Shown here piece by piece: positions 16,499 through 24,063 of a DNA stretch of 25,249 bases. The notes below the pieces were generated by a model. It made no database searches. It was not told the DNA's origin and saw only the letters and a program-made list of their open reading frames with translations. Each line of letters opens with the position of its first letter. Position 1 is the first letter of the stretch. Source of the DNA: CAYQDF01 sp964416175 (GTDB lineage Bacteria > Chloroflexota > Anaerolineae > Anaerolineales > UBA4823); assembly GCA_964416175.1 (NCBI GenBank), contig CAYQDF010000041.1:1-25249 (forward strand). Reading direction: 5' to 3'. The translations under genes were made by a program, and so were the position numbers.

Positions 16499-17029
16499 AT
16501 GCTCGCAGCAAAACGCATCGCAGACACTATGACTCTGTCGAGAGGATTTCTGGCGGCGGCCATCGTCTGGTTGGGGATCACTCGGGGCCTGGAAGCCCTG
16601 CCAGGAGTGGTCGTCCTGACCCTGATCGCCTGGACGACGGACTGTTTCGACGGTACGATCGCCCGGCGATCGCGGGTTGATTTCCAGACCTGGATCGGCG
16701 CCAATGACCTGGTGTTCGATCTCACGATCGCCGGTTCTCTTCTGGCCTACCTGTCGTTGATCAGCCTACTGCCAGTCTGGATAGGAGCGGTGTACACCTT
16801 GTTCTGGCTGTGGGCGTTCTGGCGGTACGGATTCTTCCTGGCCGGAGTCAAGATCAGCCAGGCGCTGGTGTATGGCTATTTCATTACCGCGGTGTTCACC
16901 CAGTCCCTGGTCTACGGCGCTGCGCTGGTTGCATGGATCATCTTCGCGGTCGTTGCGACCTGGCCGCGCTTCCTGGACGAATCGGTCCCAACATTCTTCA
17001 ACGACGTGCGCGATCTGCTGAGGAAGTGA
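16499..17029 (+). CDS. CDP-alcohol phosphatidyltransferase-like membrane protein
   Basis: The 176-residue membrane protein carries the CDP-alcohol phosphatidyltransferase signature: Asp48, Asp51-Gly52, Ala55-Arg56, Asp70 and Asp74 (TDCFDGTIARRS, then GANDLVFD). The family moves a phosphatidyl group from CDP-diacylglycerol onto an alcohol in phospholipid synthesis. The second glycine of the motif is out of register by one residue (Ile66-Gly67 before Asp70), so activity is likely but not certain. The alcohol cannot be told from sequence. The ATG at 16499 has a near-perfect AAGGAGG 5 nt upstream. The frame stays open upstream to 16295, but that part overlaps the promoter and the repeat arm. The gene stands alone between two inverted repeat arms. 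Confidence 0.8.
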   Translation: MLAAKRIADTMTLSRGFLAAAIVWLGITRGLEALPGVVVLTLIAWTTDCFDGTIARRSRVDFQTWIGANDLVFDLTIAGSLLAYLSLISLLPVWIGAVYTLFWLWAFWRYGFFLAGVKISQALVYGYFITAVFTQSLVYGAALVAWIIFAVVATWPRFLDESVPTFFNDVRDLLRK

Positions 17030-17045
17030 ACACCATAACTTTTTC

Positions 17046-17226
17046 TTTTAACTTGAATTCAGGATAAAACAAACCATCGCGCTGAGCGGAGCGGCGGGCT
17101 TCTTCGCCTACTCCCTCGCAAGCTCGGGATTTTGACTCTGTTCCGCTCAGGCATGTCTCGAGGGTACTTAGGGGATGTCCGCCACGCAGTCGAAGCGGCG
17201 GTTATTCCGAACTGACGTTCTTTTAT
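17046..17226 (-). repeat. Right arm of the ~180-bp imperfect inverted repeat
   Basis: This is the reverse-orientation partner of 16144-16322. It begins 17 nt after the stop codon of the phosphatidyltransferase-like gene and ends 24 nt before the start codon of a 29-codon gene. It contains a perfect 9-bp dyad (CTGAGCGGA near 17082, TCCGCTCAG near 17143), so single-stranded forms could fold. Confidence 0.9.
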
Positions 17227-17250
17227 CTATCCAACCAAGGAGCATTGCCA

Positions 17251-17340
17251 ATGAATATTAAGGTCAGGACATACCCCTTGCTGCTGCTTATTTTCCTCAT
17301 TGTGATCGTTCTGTGCAGCCTGTCGATCAATATTCAATAA
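17251..17340 (+). CDS. Small single-pass membrane peptide, 29 residues
   Basis: The reading frame begins MNIKVRTYPLLLLIFLIVI and ends CSLSINIQ. It has two basic residues before a 17-residue hydrophobic helix, the usual form of a bacterial small membrane protein. AAGGAG at 17237-17242 lies 8 nt before the ATG, one of the best ribosome sites in the window. It resembles no family I know. A role as a partner of a neighbouring membrane protein is possible but is inference. Confidence 0.5.
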   Translation: MNIKVRTYPLLLLIFLIVIVLCSLSINIQ

Positions 17341-17495
17341 TTCTTACGCGCTCGAAGCCATCCATGTCACGAGACTCGGGGACTGATACACTTCCCTGAA
17401 GCCTCCTTCCATACCGAGTTCTTCGGGTCTTCCCCCGTGGGTTATTTTGATGGCACTAATATTGCAAATTCACTCACGGAGGTCCGCGAACTATG

Positions 17496-17526
17496 TATAA
17501 TCAGCCCGATGCTATCCGGATATAAT
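17496..17526 (+). promoter_or_regulatory. Two TATAAT boxes before the first DUF1906/Asp-box gene
   Basis: TATAAT occurs at 17496-17501 and again at 17521-17526. The first would start a transcript near 17508, a 21-nt leader to GTG 17529. The second ends only 2 nt before that GTG. It would fit leaderless translation from the in-frame TTG at 17535. Neither has a good -35. Confidence 0.4.
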
Positions 17527-17528
17527 AA

Positions 17529-19871
17529 GTGAATTTGCCCAGAATCATACCGACCATATTCAAGGCAGCCCTCTGGATGCTCACCGTGGGGGCGCTGTTC
17601 CTGGCTAACGCCCAACCGGTCCACCCGGGGCTGGCAGCAGAAAACGTGGATCCAGTCCAGATTCAACCCGGCGCCGCAGCAGCTGCGACTTCCACACAGA
17701 CCTACCTCCCGCTGGCAACCTTCGGGGGATTTCACCCTCCGGTTGAGCTTGTTAGCAGCTGGATTTCTGGACCCGATGGGGTCCAGCGCTCGGTCTTCCT
17801 GCCCAACGAGGAAATCAAATATACCGTGCGCATCGCCAACAATACAAACTCCTTCAAGTGGGCGAAGGTCACCTGGCACCAATCCACCCCCTGCGGTGAA
17901 GCAGTGATCGCCGAGCAGACCCTCAAGTTCACGCCCGGCGAGACGGAGGTAACCTACCCGGCGACCATGCCGGACTGTCAGGGAATCCACACCAATTTTA
18001 TCGAAGTGACCCACAAGGACGACATTTTTCCAGATGCCCTGCAGCACGTCGTGACCACGCCCTTTCAGGGTCTCGATAAATGCAGCCTACCGACCATCAG
18101 TCAAATGCAGACCTGGTGGTATGATAGCCCCTACTGGACGATCAACATCTACATTGGCGGGATCTCGCTGGCCTGTAAAGATCCCAAGCTGGGCGCTGAC
18201 TGGCTCGCCGCGGTCGCCAGCCAGGGGTGGACTTTCACTCTGACCTGGGTAGGCCCCCAGGCGCCTTGCACGAACTTCACCCACAAGATGAGCGCGAACG
18301 CATCCACGGCAAAGGCGCAGGGCCGCGCCGAGGCAGACGCCGCCGCGGCGATGGCATTGGACCTGGGTTTCTCAGGGGACGAGATCATTTATTACGACCT
18401 GGAAGGGTATTCGGGCAGCGCTACAACCAGTTGTAAAGCCGCGGTCGCTTCATTCATTCAGGGCTGGGTGGAGCGCCTTCACGAACTCGGGTTCAAGGCT
18501 GGTGCCTACGGCGGCGCGTGCAGCTCCTTTGTCGCCGAATGGGCCATGAACCCCTCGCCGCCGGATGTGGTTTGGATGGCGCACTGGTACAAGAGCGCTT
18601 ACACGCCTTACGCCCACGTCTGGAACACTCCCTGCATCGGGAACGACATATGGCCCAACCACCAGCGTCTGAAACAATATGCAGGGGACCACGTCGAAAC
18701 CTGGGGCGGGGTTTCTTTCACCATCGATACCAACGTCCTGGATGGTGAAGTCACCACTTTCACGACCACGTCAGAAGCGCAGGCAGCTGCCTCCGGAGAA
18801 CCAGTGCAAGATGAACACCACCTGGAACCAGAGGGGATTCGTGCCATGCAGCTGCTGTCTCCCGAACAAGGCTGGGTGTTGCGCGGCGAGCAGCTCCTGC
18901 AGACCGCCGATGGCGGCCTGAGCTGGCAGGACATCTCACCTGGCGGAGGCAGTGTTCTGGGGGTCAATTTTCTGGACACACACCATGGATGGATCGTACG
19001 CCATTCCAGCTCAGAGGACGGGGATGCCTTGCTGACCATCCTGCACACCGCCGACAGCGGGCAGTCCTGGGAAACAACGGTTCTGCCCCTCCTGCCCGAA
19101 GAGGTCCCCGCCGTCGCTTCCGCCTATCCCTACTTTGCAGACCCGTTGACCGGCTGGGTGGCCCTCCAGCTGCAGAGTGGGAACAATTTCAGCCTCGGCC
19201 GGCTGTTCTCCACCCGGGATGGAGGGGTCTCCTGGCAGGAGCTCCCCTTGCCGCTGGGCGAGCCGGTGGTGTTCCTCGACCCGGACCGCGGCTGGGTCGC
19301 CGGCGGACCCATGGGCGACCAGCTCTATTTCACCAGAGACGGCGGGCACACCTGGAAAGAACAGCTCCTGCAGCTCCCGATCCTCGAGTTGGGAGAGTCG
19401 GTTTTCACGAGTCTGCCGGATTTTCGGGACGGGCTCAACGGCCTCTTGCCGGTGACCCTGGCTGGGGAAAACAGCTCCAGGCTGGCAATTTACACGACCG
19501 CCGACGGTGGTTCGACATGGATGCTGTCCAGGATCATCGACCTGGATCCGGCTGCCCAGCCCTCCGGTCCGCTTCCCTTTACTCTCGACCCGGGCGGGCG
19601 GTGGTGGGCAGCTGCTCCGGGGATGCAGCGCCTGTTCCGGGAATCCACCAGGCCCGAAGCCCAGAATTTGATGCCAGCCAGCATCTCCGGGAACATCGTC
19701 GCGCTTGGATTCGCCAGCGGCGAGACAGCCTGGGCGCTCCTCCAGGAGGGCGCCTGCCAGGGCAGCAAGCCCTCAGCCGGCGGTGAGCCTTCTCGGTGCG
19801 ACCTCCGCTCCAATCTGGCAGTCACCAGAGACGGCGGAGAGACGTGGTCCATTCTCGTCCTGCCAGACTGA
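17529..19871 (+). CDS. Secreted protein: DUF1906 glycoside-hydrolase-like domain plus six Asp-box repeats
   Basis: The 780-residue protein has a signal peptide (about residues 1-37). A beta-rich domain follows (about 58-180) with YLPLATFGGFHPPVELV and CxVTHKDD-type segments. Next is a DUF1906 (Rv2525c-like, TIM-barrel) domain (about 181-408), marked by GLDKCSLPTISQMQTWW, NIYIGG, the candidate acidic pair Asp290/Glu292 in YYDLEGY, and TIDTNVLDG. The last part (about 435-780) is a beta-propeller of the Ycf48/sialidase type. It has six Asp-boxes, TxDGGxSW or TxDGGxTW, at 459, 507, 562, 602, 657 and 766. DUF1906 proteins are suspected of acting on cell-wall glycans, but no substrate is proven. 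The GTG start lacks a clear ribosome site. TTG 17535 or ATG 17577 could be the true start. Its paralogue lies 107 bp downstream. Confidence 0.85.
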   Translation: MNLPRIIPTIFKAALWMLTVGALFLANAQPVHPGLAAENVDPVQIQPGAAAAATSTQTYLPLATFGGFHPPVELVSSWISGPDGVQRSVFLPNEEIKYTVRIANNTNSFKWAKVTWHQSTPCGEAVIAEQTLKFTPGETEVTYPATMPDCQGIHTNFIEVTHKDDIFPDALQHVVTTPFQGLDKCSLPTISQMQTWWYDSPYWTINIYIGGISLACKDPKLGADWLAAVASQGWTFTLTWVGPQAPCTNFTHKMSANASTAKAQGRAEADAAAAMALDLGFSGDEIIYYDLEGYSGSATTSCKAAVASFIQGWVERLHELGFKAGAYGGACSSFVAEWAMNPSPPDVVWMAHWYKSAYTPYAHVWNTPCIGNDIWPNHQRLKQYAGDHVETWGGVSFTIDTNVLDGEVTTFTTTSEAQAAASGEPVQDEHHLEPEGIRAMQLLSPEQGWVLRGEQLLQTADGGLSWQDISPGGGSVLGVNFLDTHHGWIVRHSSSEDGDALLTILHTADSGQSWETTVLPLLPEEVPAVASAYPYFADPLTGWVALQLQSGNNFSLGRLFSTRDGGVSWQELPLPLGEPVVFLDPDRGWVAGGPMGDQLYFTRDGGHTWKEQLLQLPILELGESVFTSLPDFRDGLNGLLPVTLAGENSSRLAIYTTADGGSTWMLSRIIDLDPAAQPSGPLPFTLDPGGRWWAAAPGMQRLFRESTRPEAQNLMPASISGNIVALGFASGETAWALLQEGACQGSKPSAGGEPSRCDLRSNLAVTRDGGETWSILVLPD

Positions 19872-19942
19872 AGAAGCCGGCCCGATTCTCAGCGGATTTC
19901 AATCCCTTCCCACCAATCTCCGGGGAACCGATTCGGCCCAGG

Positions 19943-19948
19943 TATAAT
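19943..19948 (+). promoter_or_regulatory. -10 box before the second DUF1906/Asp-box gene
   Basis: TATAAT lies in the 107-bp gap between the two paralogues and gives a leader of about 25 nt that contains the ribosome site AGGAGG (19967-19972). The second gene can therefore be expressed apart from the first. There is no clear -35. Confidence 0.45.
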
Positions 19949-19978
19949 CAGGCAAAGCGCTTGATCAGGAGGGCCGCC

Positions 19979-22336
19979 GTGAACCCACATAGAAATGGAA
20001 CGATTCTGCGGGGGATCGCCATCTGCCTGTCCATTCTTGGAACCTTCTTTCTCGCACACTCAAAGCCGGACCGTTCCAAAGCCCTGGAGACCGCATACAG
20101 CGCGAATAATCCAGTTTACCTGCCTCTGACCACACACCTGGGCCTCCGCCCGCCGATCGAGCTGGTCGAGGCTTATACTGTGGACTCAGCCGGGAACAAA
20201 ATTTTCGCCTTCCACAAAGGCGACCCCATCCAATACGCGGTACAGATCGCCAACTTTAAGGCCGAACCGAAAGAGGTCGACCTGGTCTGGACTCAGACCG
20301 GGCCGGAGCCTTGCGGCGAAGTCCTGATCTACGATGCGAGAGTCGCCTTCGATCCCGGGGTCGGGGTATACACCCACGCCGGGATGGTCCCCGGCTGCTT
20401 CGGGGTCTACACGAACACGATCCAGGCGACACACCTGGGCGACACGTACACCTTCACCTTCCAGTTTGCCGTGCCCACGCCCAGCCAGGTCGTCATCGGC
20501 AGCAAGCAGGGGTTCGATAAATGCAGCCTGCCAACCGTCCAGCAGATGCAGACCTGGTGGAAGGAGAGCCCCTACTACACGATGAACCTGTACATCGGCG
20601 GGAACAGCCTGGCCTGCGACGACCCGAAACTGAACCCGGCCTGGATCTACCAGGTGAACCAGCAGGGCTGGACCTTCATCCTCACCTGGGTGGGACCCCA
20701 GGCGCCTTGCACCAGTTTCAAGAAGCGGATGGACCCGGACCCGGCTGTCGCCTACACGCAGGGGCGGGCCAACGCGGATGCCGCCGCGGAAGCTGCCTGG
20801 CGTCTTGGCTTCTTCGACGACCGGGTGATCTATTACGACATCGAGGCGTACCCGCTGGCCTCCCCTGAGTGCCGCATGGCGGTCGCTTCTTTCCTCCAGG
20901 GCTGGGTGGAGCGGCTTCACGAGCTGGGCCTGAACGCCGGCGCTTACGGCGGGGCATGCAGCTCCTACATGTCGGATTGGGCAGAAAATCCCTCCCCGCC
21001 GGACAATGTCTGGATCGCTCACTGGTATGCAGACGAATATGATGAAAACGCCTCGGTGTACGGCGCGCCATGCGTGCCAGATGCGCTGTGGGCGAATCAC
21101 CAACGCCTGAAGCAGTACACCGGAGGCCATCAGGAGACCTGGGGCGGTCTGACATTCACAATCGACAGCGACGTGATCGACGGTCAGGTGAACGACTTCC
21201 AGCCCGGTAGCACGGCTCAAACCGCGCTGCCTGCCAGCTCGTCAGAGATCATCGCCCCATCCCAGGGCAGTTCCCCGGTGCAGGCCTTCGGTGTGATCGC
21301 CAGGGGCGCTGGCTGGATACTGCGCGGCGGGCAGCTGTGGCAGACCGAAGACAGCGGCGCCAATTGGATGAATATCACGCCCCGCGCGGCTGAAACCAGT
21401 GAGATCCTGAGCGTTCAATTCCTGGATGCAAAAAATGCCTGGCTGGCGCTCCGGTCCATGCAGCCTGGCTTCCCGGGATCGATCGCTGTGCTGAACACCG
21501 CAGACGGTGGGGAGTCCTGGCAGGCTGTCCCCTTCCCCCTCCGCTCCGAAGAAGCTGCCTCAATTGCAGAAGCATACCCCCAATTCCTCGACTCAGAGAT
21601 CGGCTGGGTCGCGCTGAAACTGCAGAGCGGGAGCAATTTCAGCCTGGGGAGGCTTTTCTCCACCCGCGACGGCGGCCTCACCTGGGAAGAGCGTCCCCTG
21701 CCCCTGGGGGAGCCGGTCAGGTTCGTCGATCCCCTGCGGGGCTTCACCGCCGGCGGACCGCTTGGTAACCAGTTTTTCCGCACGCTCGATGGAGGCCTGA
21801 CCTGGGAAACCTATTCACTGCCAGACCTGAGTGTGGGTGACTCTGACTATATTTCCATCGGCCTGCCGGAATTTGAGAGCGAGGAAAATGGCTGGCTGCC
21901 GGTGACGCTTACGGGCGATTTGGCCTCCAGGCTTGCTGTGTTGCGCACCATCGACGGCGGCGCGACCTGGGATCTGGAATCCCTGCTTAACTTCGAGTCT
22001 GATCTCCCCCCTGGCGAGTCGGCCCCGTTTACCCTGTCCGGAAATGGAGCCTGGTGGGCAGCCGGTCCCGGGGCGGCGCGCCTTTACATCTCTGTCCCCG
22101 ATGGTAAGACCGCCTCCGATAGCGACCTCGGGCGCGCTGGAAGCATCGTGGCCCTCGACCTCGCTCCCGGCGGCTACGGTTGGGTGCTGATCCAGGAAGG
22201 CGCCTGCACGGGGATCAAGCACCCCGACGGCGCAGAAGGACTGGCAGGTACCGGCTCGCTGAGCTGCGAGCTGCGGTCCTATCTGTTGGCGACCGATGAC
22301 GGCGGTCGGACGATGCGCGAGATCCCCCTCCCATAA
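19979..22336 (+). CDS. Secreted protein: DUF1906 glycoside-hydrolase-like domain plus Asp-box repeats (paralogue)
   Basis: The 785-residue tandem paralogue of the gene at 17529 has the same order of parts. These are a signal peptide (residues about 1-30), an N-terminal beta domain with PVYLPLTTHLGLRPPIELVE, and a DUF1906 domain (about 178-402). That domain has GFDKCSLPTVQQMQTWW, NLYIGG and Asp288/Glu290 in YYDIEAY. The Asp-box propeller has motifs at 456, 507, 562, 602 and 657. The sixth box, near 772, has lost its Trp (TDDGGRTM). GTG 19979 has AGGAGG 6 nt upstream. The frame is open upstream to 19796, but that overlaps the previous gene. The four central Asp-boxes sit at the same residue numbers in both proteins, so the propellers are colinear. 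The substrate is unknown. The gene ends overlapping the tail of the convergent DUF3052-like gene by 58 bp. Confidence 0.86.
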   Translation: MNPHRNGTILRGIAICLSILGTFFLAHSKPDRSKALETAYSANNPVYLPLTTHLGLRPPIELVEAYTVDSAGNKIFAFHKGDPIQYAVQIANFKAEPKEVDLVWTQTGPEPCGEVLIYDARVAFDPGVGVYTHAGMVPGCFGVYTNTIQATHLGDTYTFTFQFAVPTPSQVVIGSKQGFDKCSLPTVQQMQTWWKESPYYTMNLYIGGNSLACDDPKLNPAWIYQVNQQGWTFILTWVGPQAPCTSFKKRMDPDPAVAYTQGRANADAAAEAAWRLGFFDDRVIYYDIEAYPLASPECRMAVASFLQGWVERLHELGLNAGAYGGACSSYMSDWAENPSPPDNVWIAHWYADEYDENASVYGAPCVPDALWANHQRLKQYTGGHQETWGGLTFTIDSDVIDGQVNDFQPGSTAQTALPASSSEIIAPSQGSSPVQAFGVIARGAGWILRGGQLWQTEDSGANWMNITPRAAETSEILSVQFLDAKNAWLALRSMQPGFPGSIAVLNTADGGESWQAVPFPLRSEEAASIAEAYPQFLDSEIGWVALKLQSGSNFSLGRLFSTRDGGLTWEERPLPLGEPVRFVDPLRGFTAGGPLGNQFFRTLDGGLTWETYSLPDLSVGDSDYISIGLPEFESEENGWLPVTLTGDLASRLAVLRTIDGGATWDLESLLNFESDLPPGESAPFTLSGNGAWWAAGPGAARLYISVPDGKTASDSDLGRAGSIVALDLAPGGYGWVLIQEGACTGIKHPDGAEGLAGTGSLSCELRSYLLATDDGGRTMREIPLP

Positions 22337-22680
22337 CCAAAATCATAAAATTGCCAGATGAGGTTTACCCCCTCAAGGGCATCCCAGCCCTGGTCGCGAG
22401 TCAGGTCTGTCTGCATCTTAGAAGAGCCTTTTGGAAACGCGATCCACAGCATGCTTATCGGCTTGAGGCTGCGGATGGCCTGGGGAGCTAACTGCTCGAG
22501 TTCAGTCTTATCTTTTACGAAAATCTGCACCCAATCGAACTCGCCCTCCAGCTGGCTGGTGAGATCAACATCCTCCGGCAGCGGAGAGAGCTCCTCCAGG
22601 TACCCCGGTGGGGCGTTGACGATGGCAGCCCGCTGCCCGGCTTTGAGCTTCAACTTCCTGGCAAGGTCGCTTCCAGACAT
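22279..22680 (-). CDS. DUF3052-like protein
   Basis: The 133-residue soluble protein begins MSGSDLARKLKLKAGQRAAI and contains NAPPGYLEELSPLPEDV, WVQIFVKDKTELEQ and MLWIAFPKGSSKMQTDLTRD. This matches the pattern I know for DUF3052-type proteins, which have no proven function. The usual C-terminus of the family (an ISVDDTWSA-like strand) is not seen. After GWDALEGVNLIWQF the sequence is unrelated and runs 58 bp into the end of the convergent Asp-box gene, so the tail may be replaced or shifted. The ATG at 22678-22680 has GAGG 6 nt upstream. It is the last gene of a four-gene minus-strand cluster and starts 7 nt after the stop of the small membrane gene. Confidence 0.72.
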   Translation of the reverse strand: MSGSDLARKLKLKAGQRAAIVNAPPGYLEELSPLPEDVDLTSQLEGEFDWVQIFVKDKTELEQLAPQAIRSLKPISMLWIAFPKGSSKMQTDLTRDQGWDALEGVNLIWQFYDFGYGRGISRIVRPPSSVANR

Positions 22681-22687
22681 GCAAACC

Positions 22688-22822
22688 TCAAGCGCGCAGA
22701 CCGGCAGCCGTCCAGCCCTGGAGCAGCACCCCTCCCCAGAAAAGCCCAAGGGCTGCGACCAGGAAGGACACGCCGGTGATTGCCGCCAGCAAGGGAACGA
22801 GGACCAGGATGAGGTATCGCAT
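22688..22822 (-). CDS. Small membrane protein, 44 residues
   Basis: The product starts MRYLILVLVPLLAAITGVSF and continues LVAALGLFWGGVLLQGW. It is hydrophobic throughout, enough for one long or two short membrane helices. AGGGGAG lies 8 nt before the ATG. The gene begins 14 nt after the stop codon of the preceding helical-protein gene and ends 7 nt before the DUF3052-like start codon. This spacing and ribosome site make it a real operon member although it is short. I recognise no family. Confidence 0.65.
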   Translation of the reverse strand: MRYLILVLVPLLAAITGVSFLVAALGLFWGGVLLQGWTAAGLRA

Positions 22823-22836
22823 GGAATATGCTCCCC

Positions 22837-23349
22837 TTACGCCTGGCTGGCGAGCATCCGCTCGGTCTGGACAAGCAGCACCTGGAGCTCGCCCCAGACG
22901 GATTTGAGATCCCGGTCGAACTCGCGCTTGATCTGACGAGCTTTGAATCCCACCTCCTCGAGCGCGCGGTAATAATAGACCAGGCGGATATCCCGGTCCG
23001 CTTCGGTGTATTGGGTAACTTGCGGACCCTGGGACCGGATGAGGAACCGGGTCGTCTCGTTGCGCAGGCGGAAGGCCTGCTGAGAGGTGTTCTCGAACCT
23101 CCGTGCCAGGTCTGGATTGCGCCGGCGAATTAAACCCTTCGCCTCGGGGATGCAAAACCCCAGTTTCATCAGCAGCCGGTCTGCTTTGTCGATCACTGTG
23201 CCAATGTCTTGTTGGGTGACCGCCTCATCATGCAAGGCATCGCCGATCAGCCTCGAGACTTCGTTACAGGTCTGGTACCACTCCGGGAGGCTGTTGACGA
23301 AAGTCTGGGCGCGCTTTCTTTCGATCAGCTCCGATATCCAGCTTAACAT
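22837..23349 (-). CDS. Helical protein of unknown function, paralogue of the gene at 23535
   Basis: The 170-residue, soluble, mostly alpha-helical protein is rich in Arg and Glu, with no signal peptide or membrane segment. It is related along its length to the product of 23535-24056. Shared marks are ERKRAQTF / EKRRAQSF near the N-terminus, QQDIGTVIDKADRLLMKL / QRDIGASLDRADRLLFQL, RNPDLARR / GDPDLAKK and LRNETTRFLIRSQGP / LRNETARFLIRCQGP. I recognise no known family. The ATG at 23347-23349 is chosen because the frame start at 23388 overlaps a TATAAT box. The ribosome site is weak. The gene leads into the small membrane protein and the DUF3052-like gene. Possible work in a membrane-linked complex is speculation. 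Confidence 0.8.
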   Translation of the reverse strand: MLSWISELIERKRAQTFVNSLPEWYQTCNEVSRLIGDALHDEAVTQQDIGTVIDKADRLLMKLGFCIPEAKGLIRRRNPDLARRFENTSQQAFRLRNETTRFLIRSQGPQVTQYTEADRDIRLVYYYRALEEVGFKARQIKREFDRDLKSVWGELQVLLVQTERMLASQA

Positions 23350-23386
23350 GTAATCAATACCTGCCTTTTCTTGTAAATAATATCGC

Positions 23387-23392
23387 ATTATA
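23387..23392 (-). promoter_or_regulatory. -10 box of the second helical-protein gene
   Basis: TATAAT on the minus strand gives a predicted start near 23380 and a 31-nt leader to ATG 23349. No good -35 is seen. Confidence 0.4.
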
Positions 23393-23459
23393 AATGAGGC
23401 AACCTTTTGATATTGAAACGCTCACTAATAATTAAGAAAGGTGGTCAAGAGAGGAATGT

Positions 23460-23523
23460 GATTGATTGAGAGGAAAAGGCTAAATCAATCGGCTTCGGTT
23501 TGCTTTCCCCCTGTACAGGAAAG
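23460..23523. repeat. Two short inverted repeats between the helical-protein paralogues
   Basis: GATTGATT (23460-23467) pairs with AATCAATC (23483-23490), and CTTTCC (23503-23508) pairs with GGAAAG (23518-23523). Both lie just after the stop of the gene at 23535 on the minus strand. They could end or attenuate its transcript, but no clear T-tract follows on that strand. Confidence 0.4.
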
Positions 23524-23534
23524 ATTCGACGTAC

Positions 23535-24056
23535 TTATAAAGCCTTGAGCCCTGCCTTCTCTACGATCCCGGCCCGTGAGATCAGGCTTTCCAGCCCGCC
23601 CCAGGTGGCGAGGAATTCCGCCTGAACCGCTGCATGCATCTGGCGGGCACTAAACCCGATTTCCTGCATGGCCCGATCGTAGAACAGGCGGCGCGCGGCG
23701 GCATCGAATTGCGCGCCTGACACCGGGTCCGGTCCCTGGCAGCGGATCAGGAACCGGGCTGTCTCATTACGCAGTTCGAAAACCCGGTTGGTCGTCAGCC
23801 CCACTTTCTTCGCGAGATCGGGATCCCCACGACTCAGCAGGCCGCGCATCTCAGATGCATGGTTCCGCAGCTGGAACAGGAGCCGGTCAGCTCTATCGAG
23901 GGAAGCGCCGATATCCCGCTGGTGGATGGTCTCCTCCCCCAGGACCTGTCCGCAGATTGCAATGACGCCGGCGCAGGCCGCGTGCCAGCTGTGGCTGCTG
24001 TCCAGGAAGGACTGTGCGCGTCTTTTCTCCAGAGCCTCCCTGATTTGCCGGAACAT
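23535..24056 (-). CDS. Helical protein of unknown function, first gene of the cluster
   Basis: The 173-residue protein starts MFRQIREALEKRRAQSFLDS and is helical and charged, without signal peptide. It is a paralogue of the 170-residue product of 22837-23349, with the shared motifs listed there. No family is recognised. The ATG at 24054-24056 has no ribosome site, but a perfect TATAAT ends 7 nt upstream. Transcription should begin at or next to the start codon, so translation is leaderless. The frame is open to 24245, but that part lies upstream of the promoter. It is separated from its paralogue by 185 bp holding inverted repeats and another -10 box, so the two may be transcribed separately. 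Confidence 0.8.
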   Translation of the reverse strand: MFRQIREALEKRRAQSFLDSSHSWHAACAGVIAICGQVLGEETIHQRDIGASLDRADRLLFQLRNHASEMRGLLSRGDPDLAKKVGLTTNRVFELRNETARFLIRCQGPDPVSGAQFDAAARRLFYDRAMQEIGFSARQMHAAVQAEFLATWGGLESLISRAGIVEKAGLKAL

Positions 24057-24063
24057 AGGCCCA

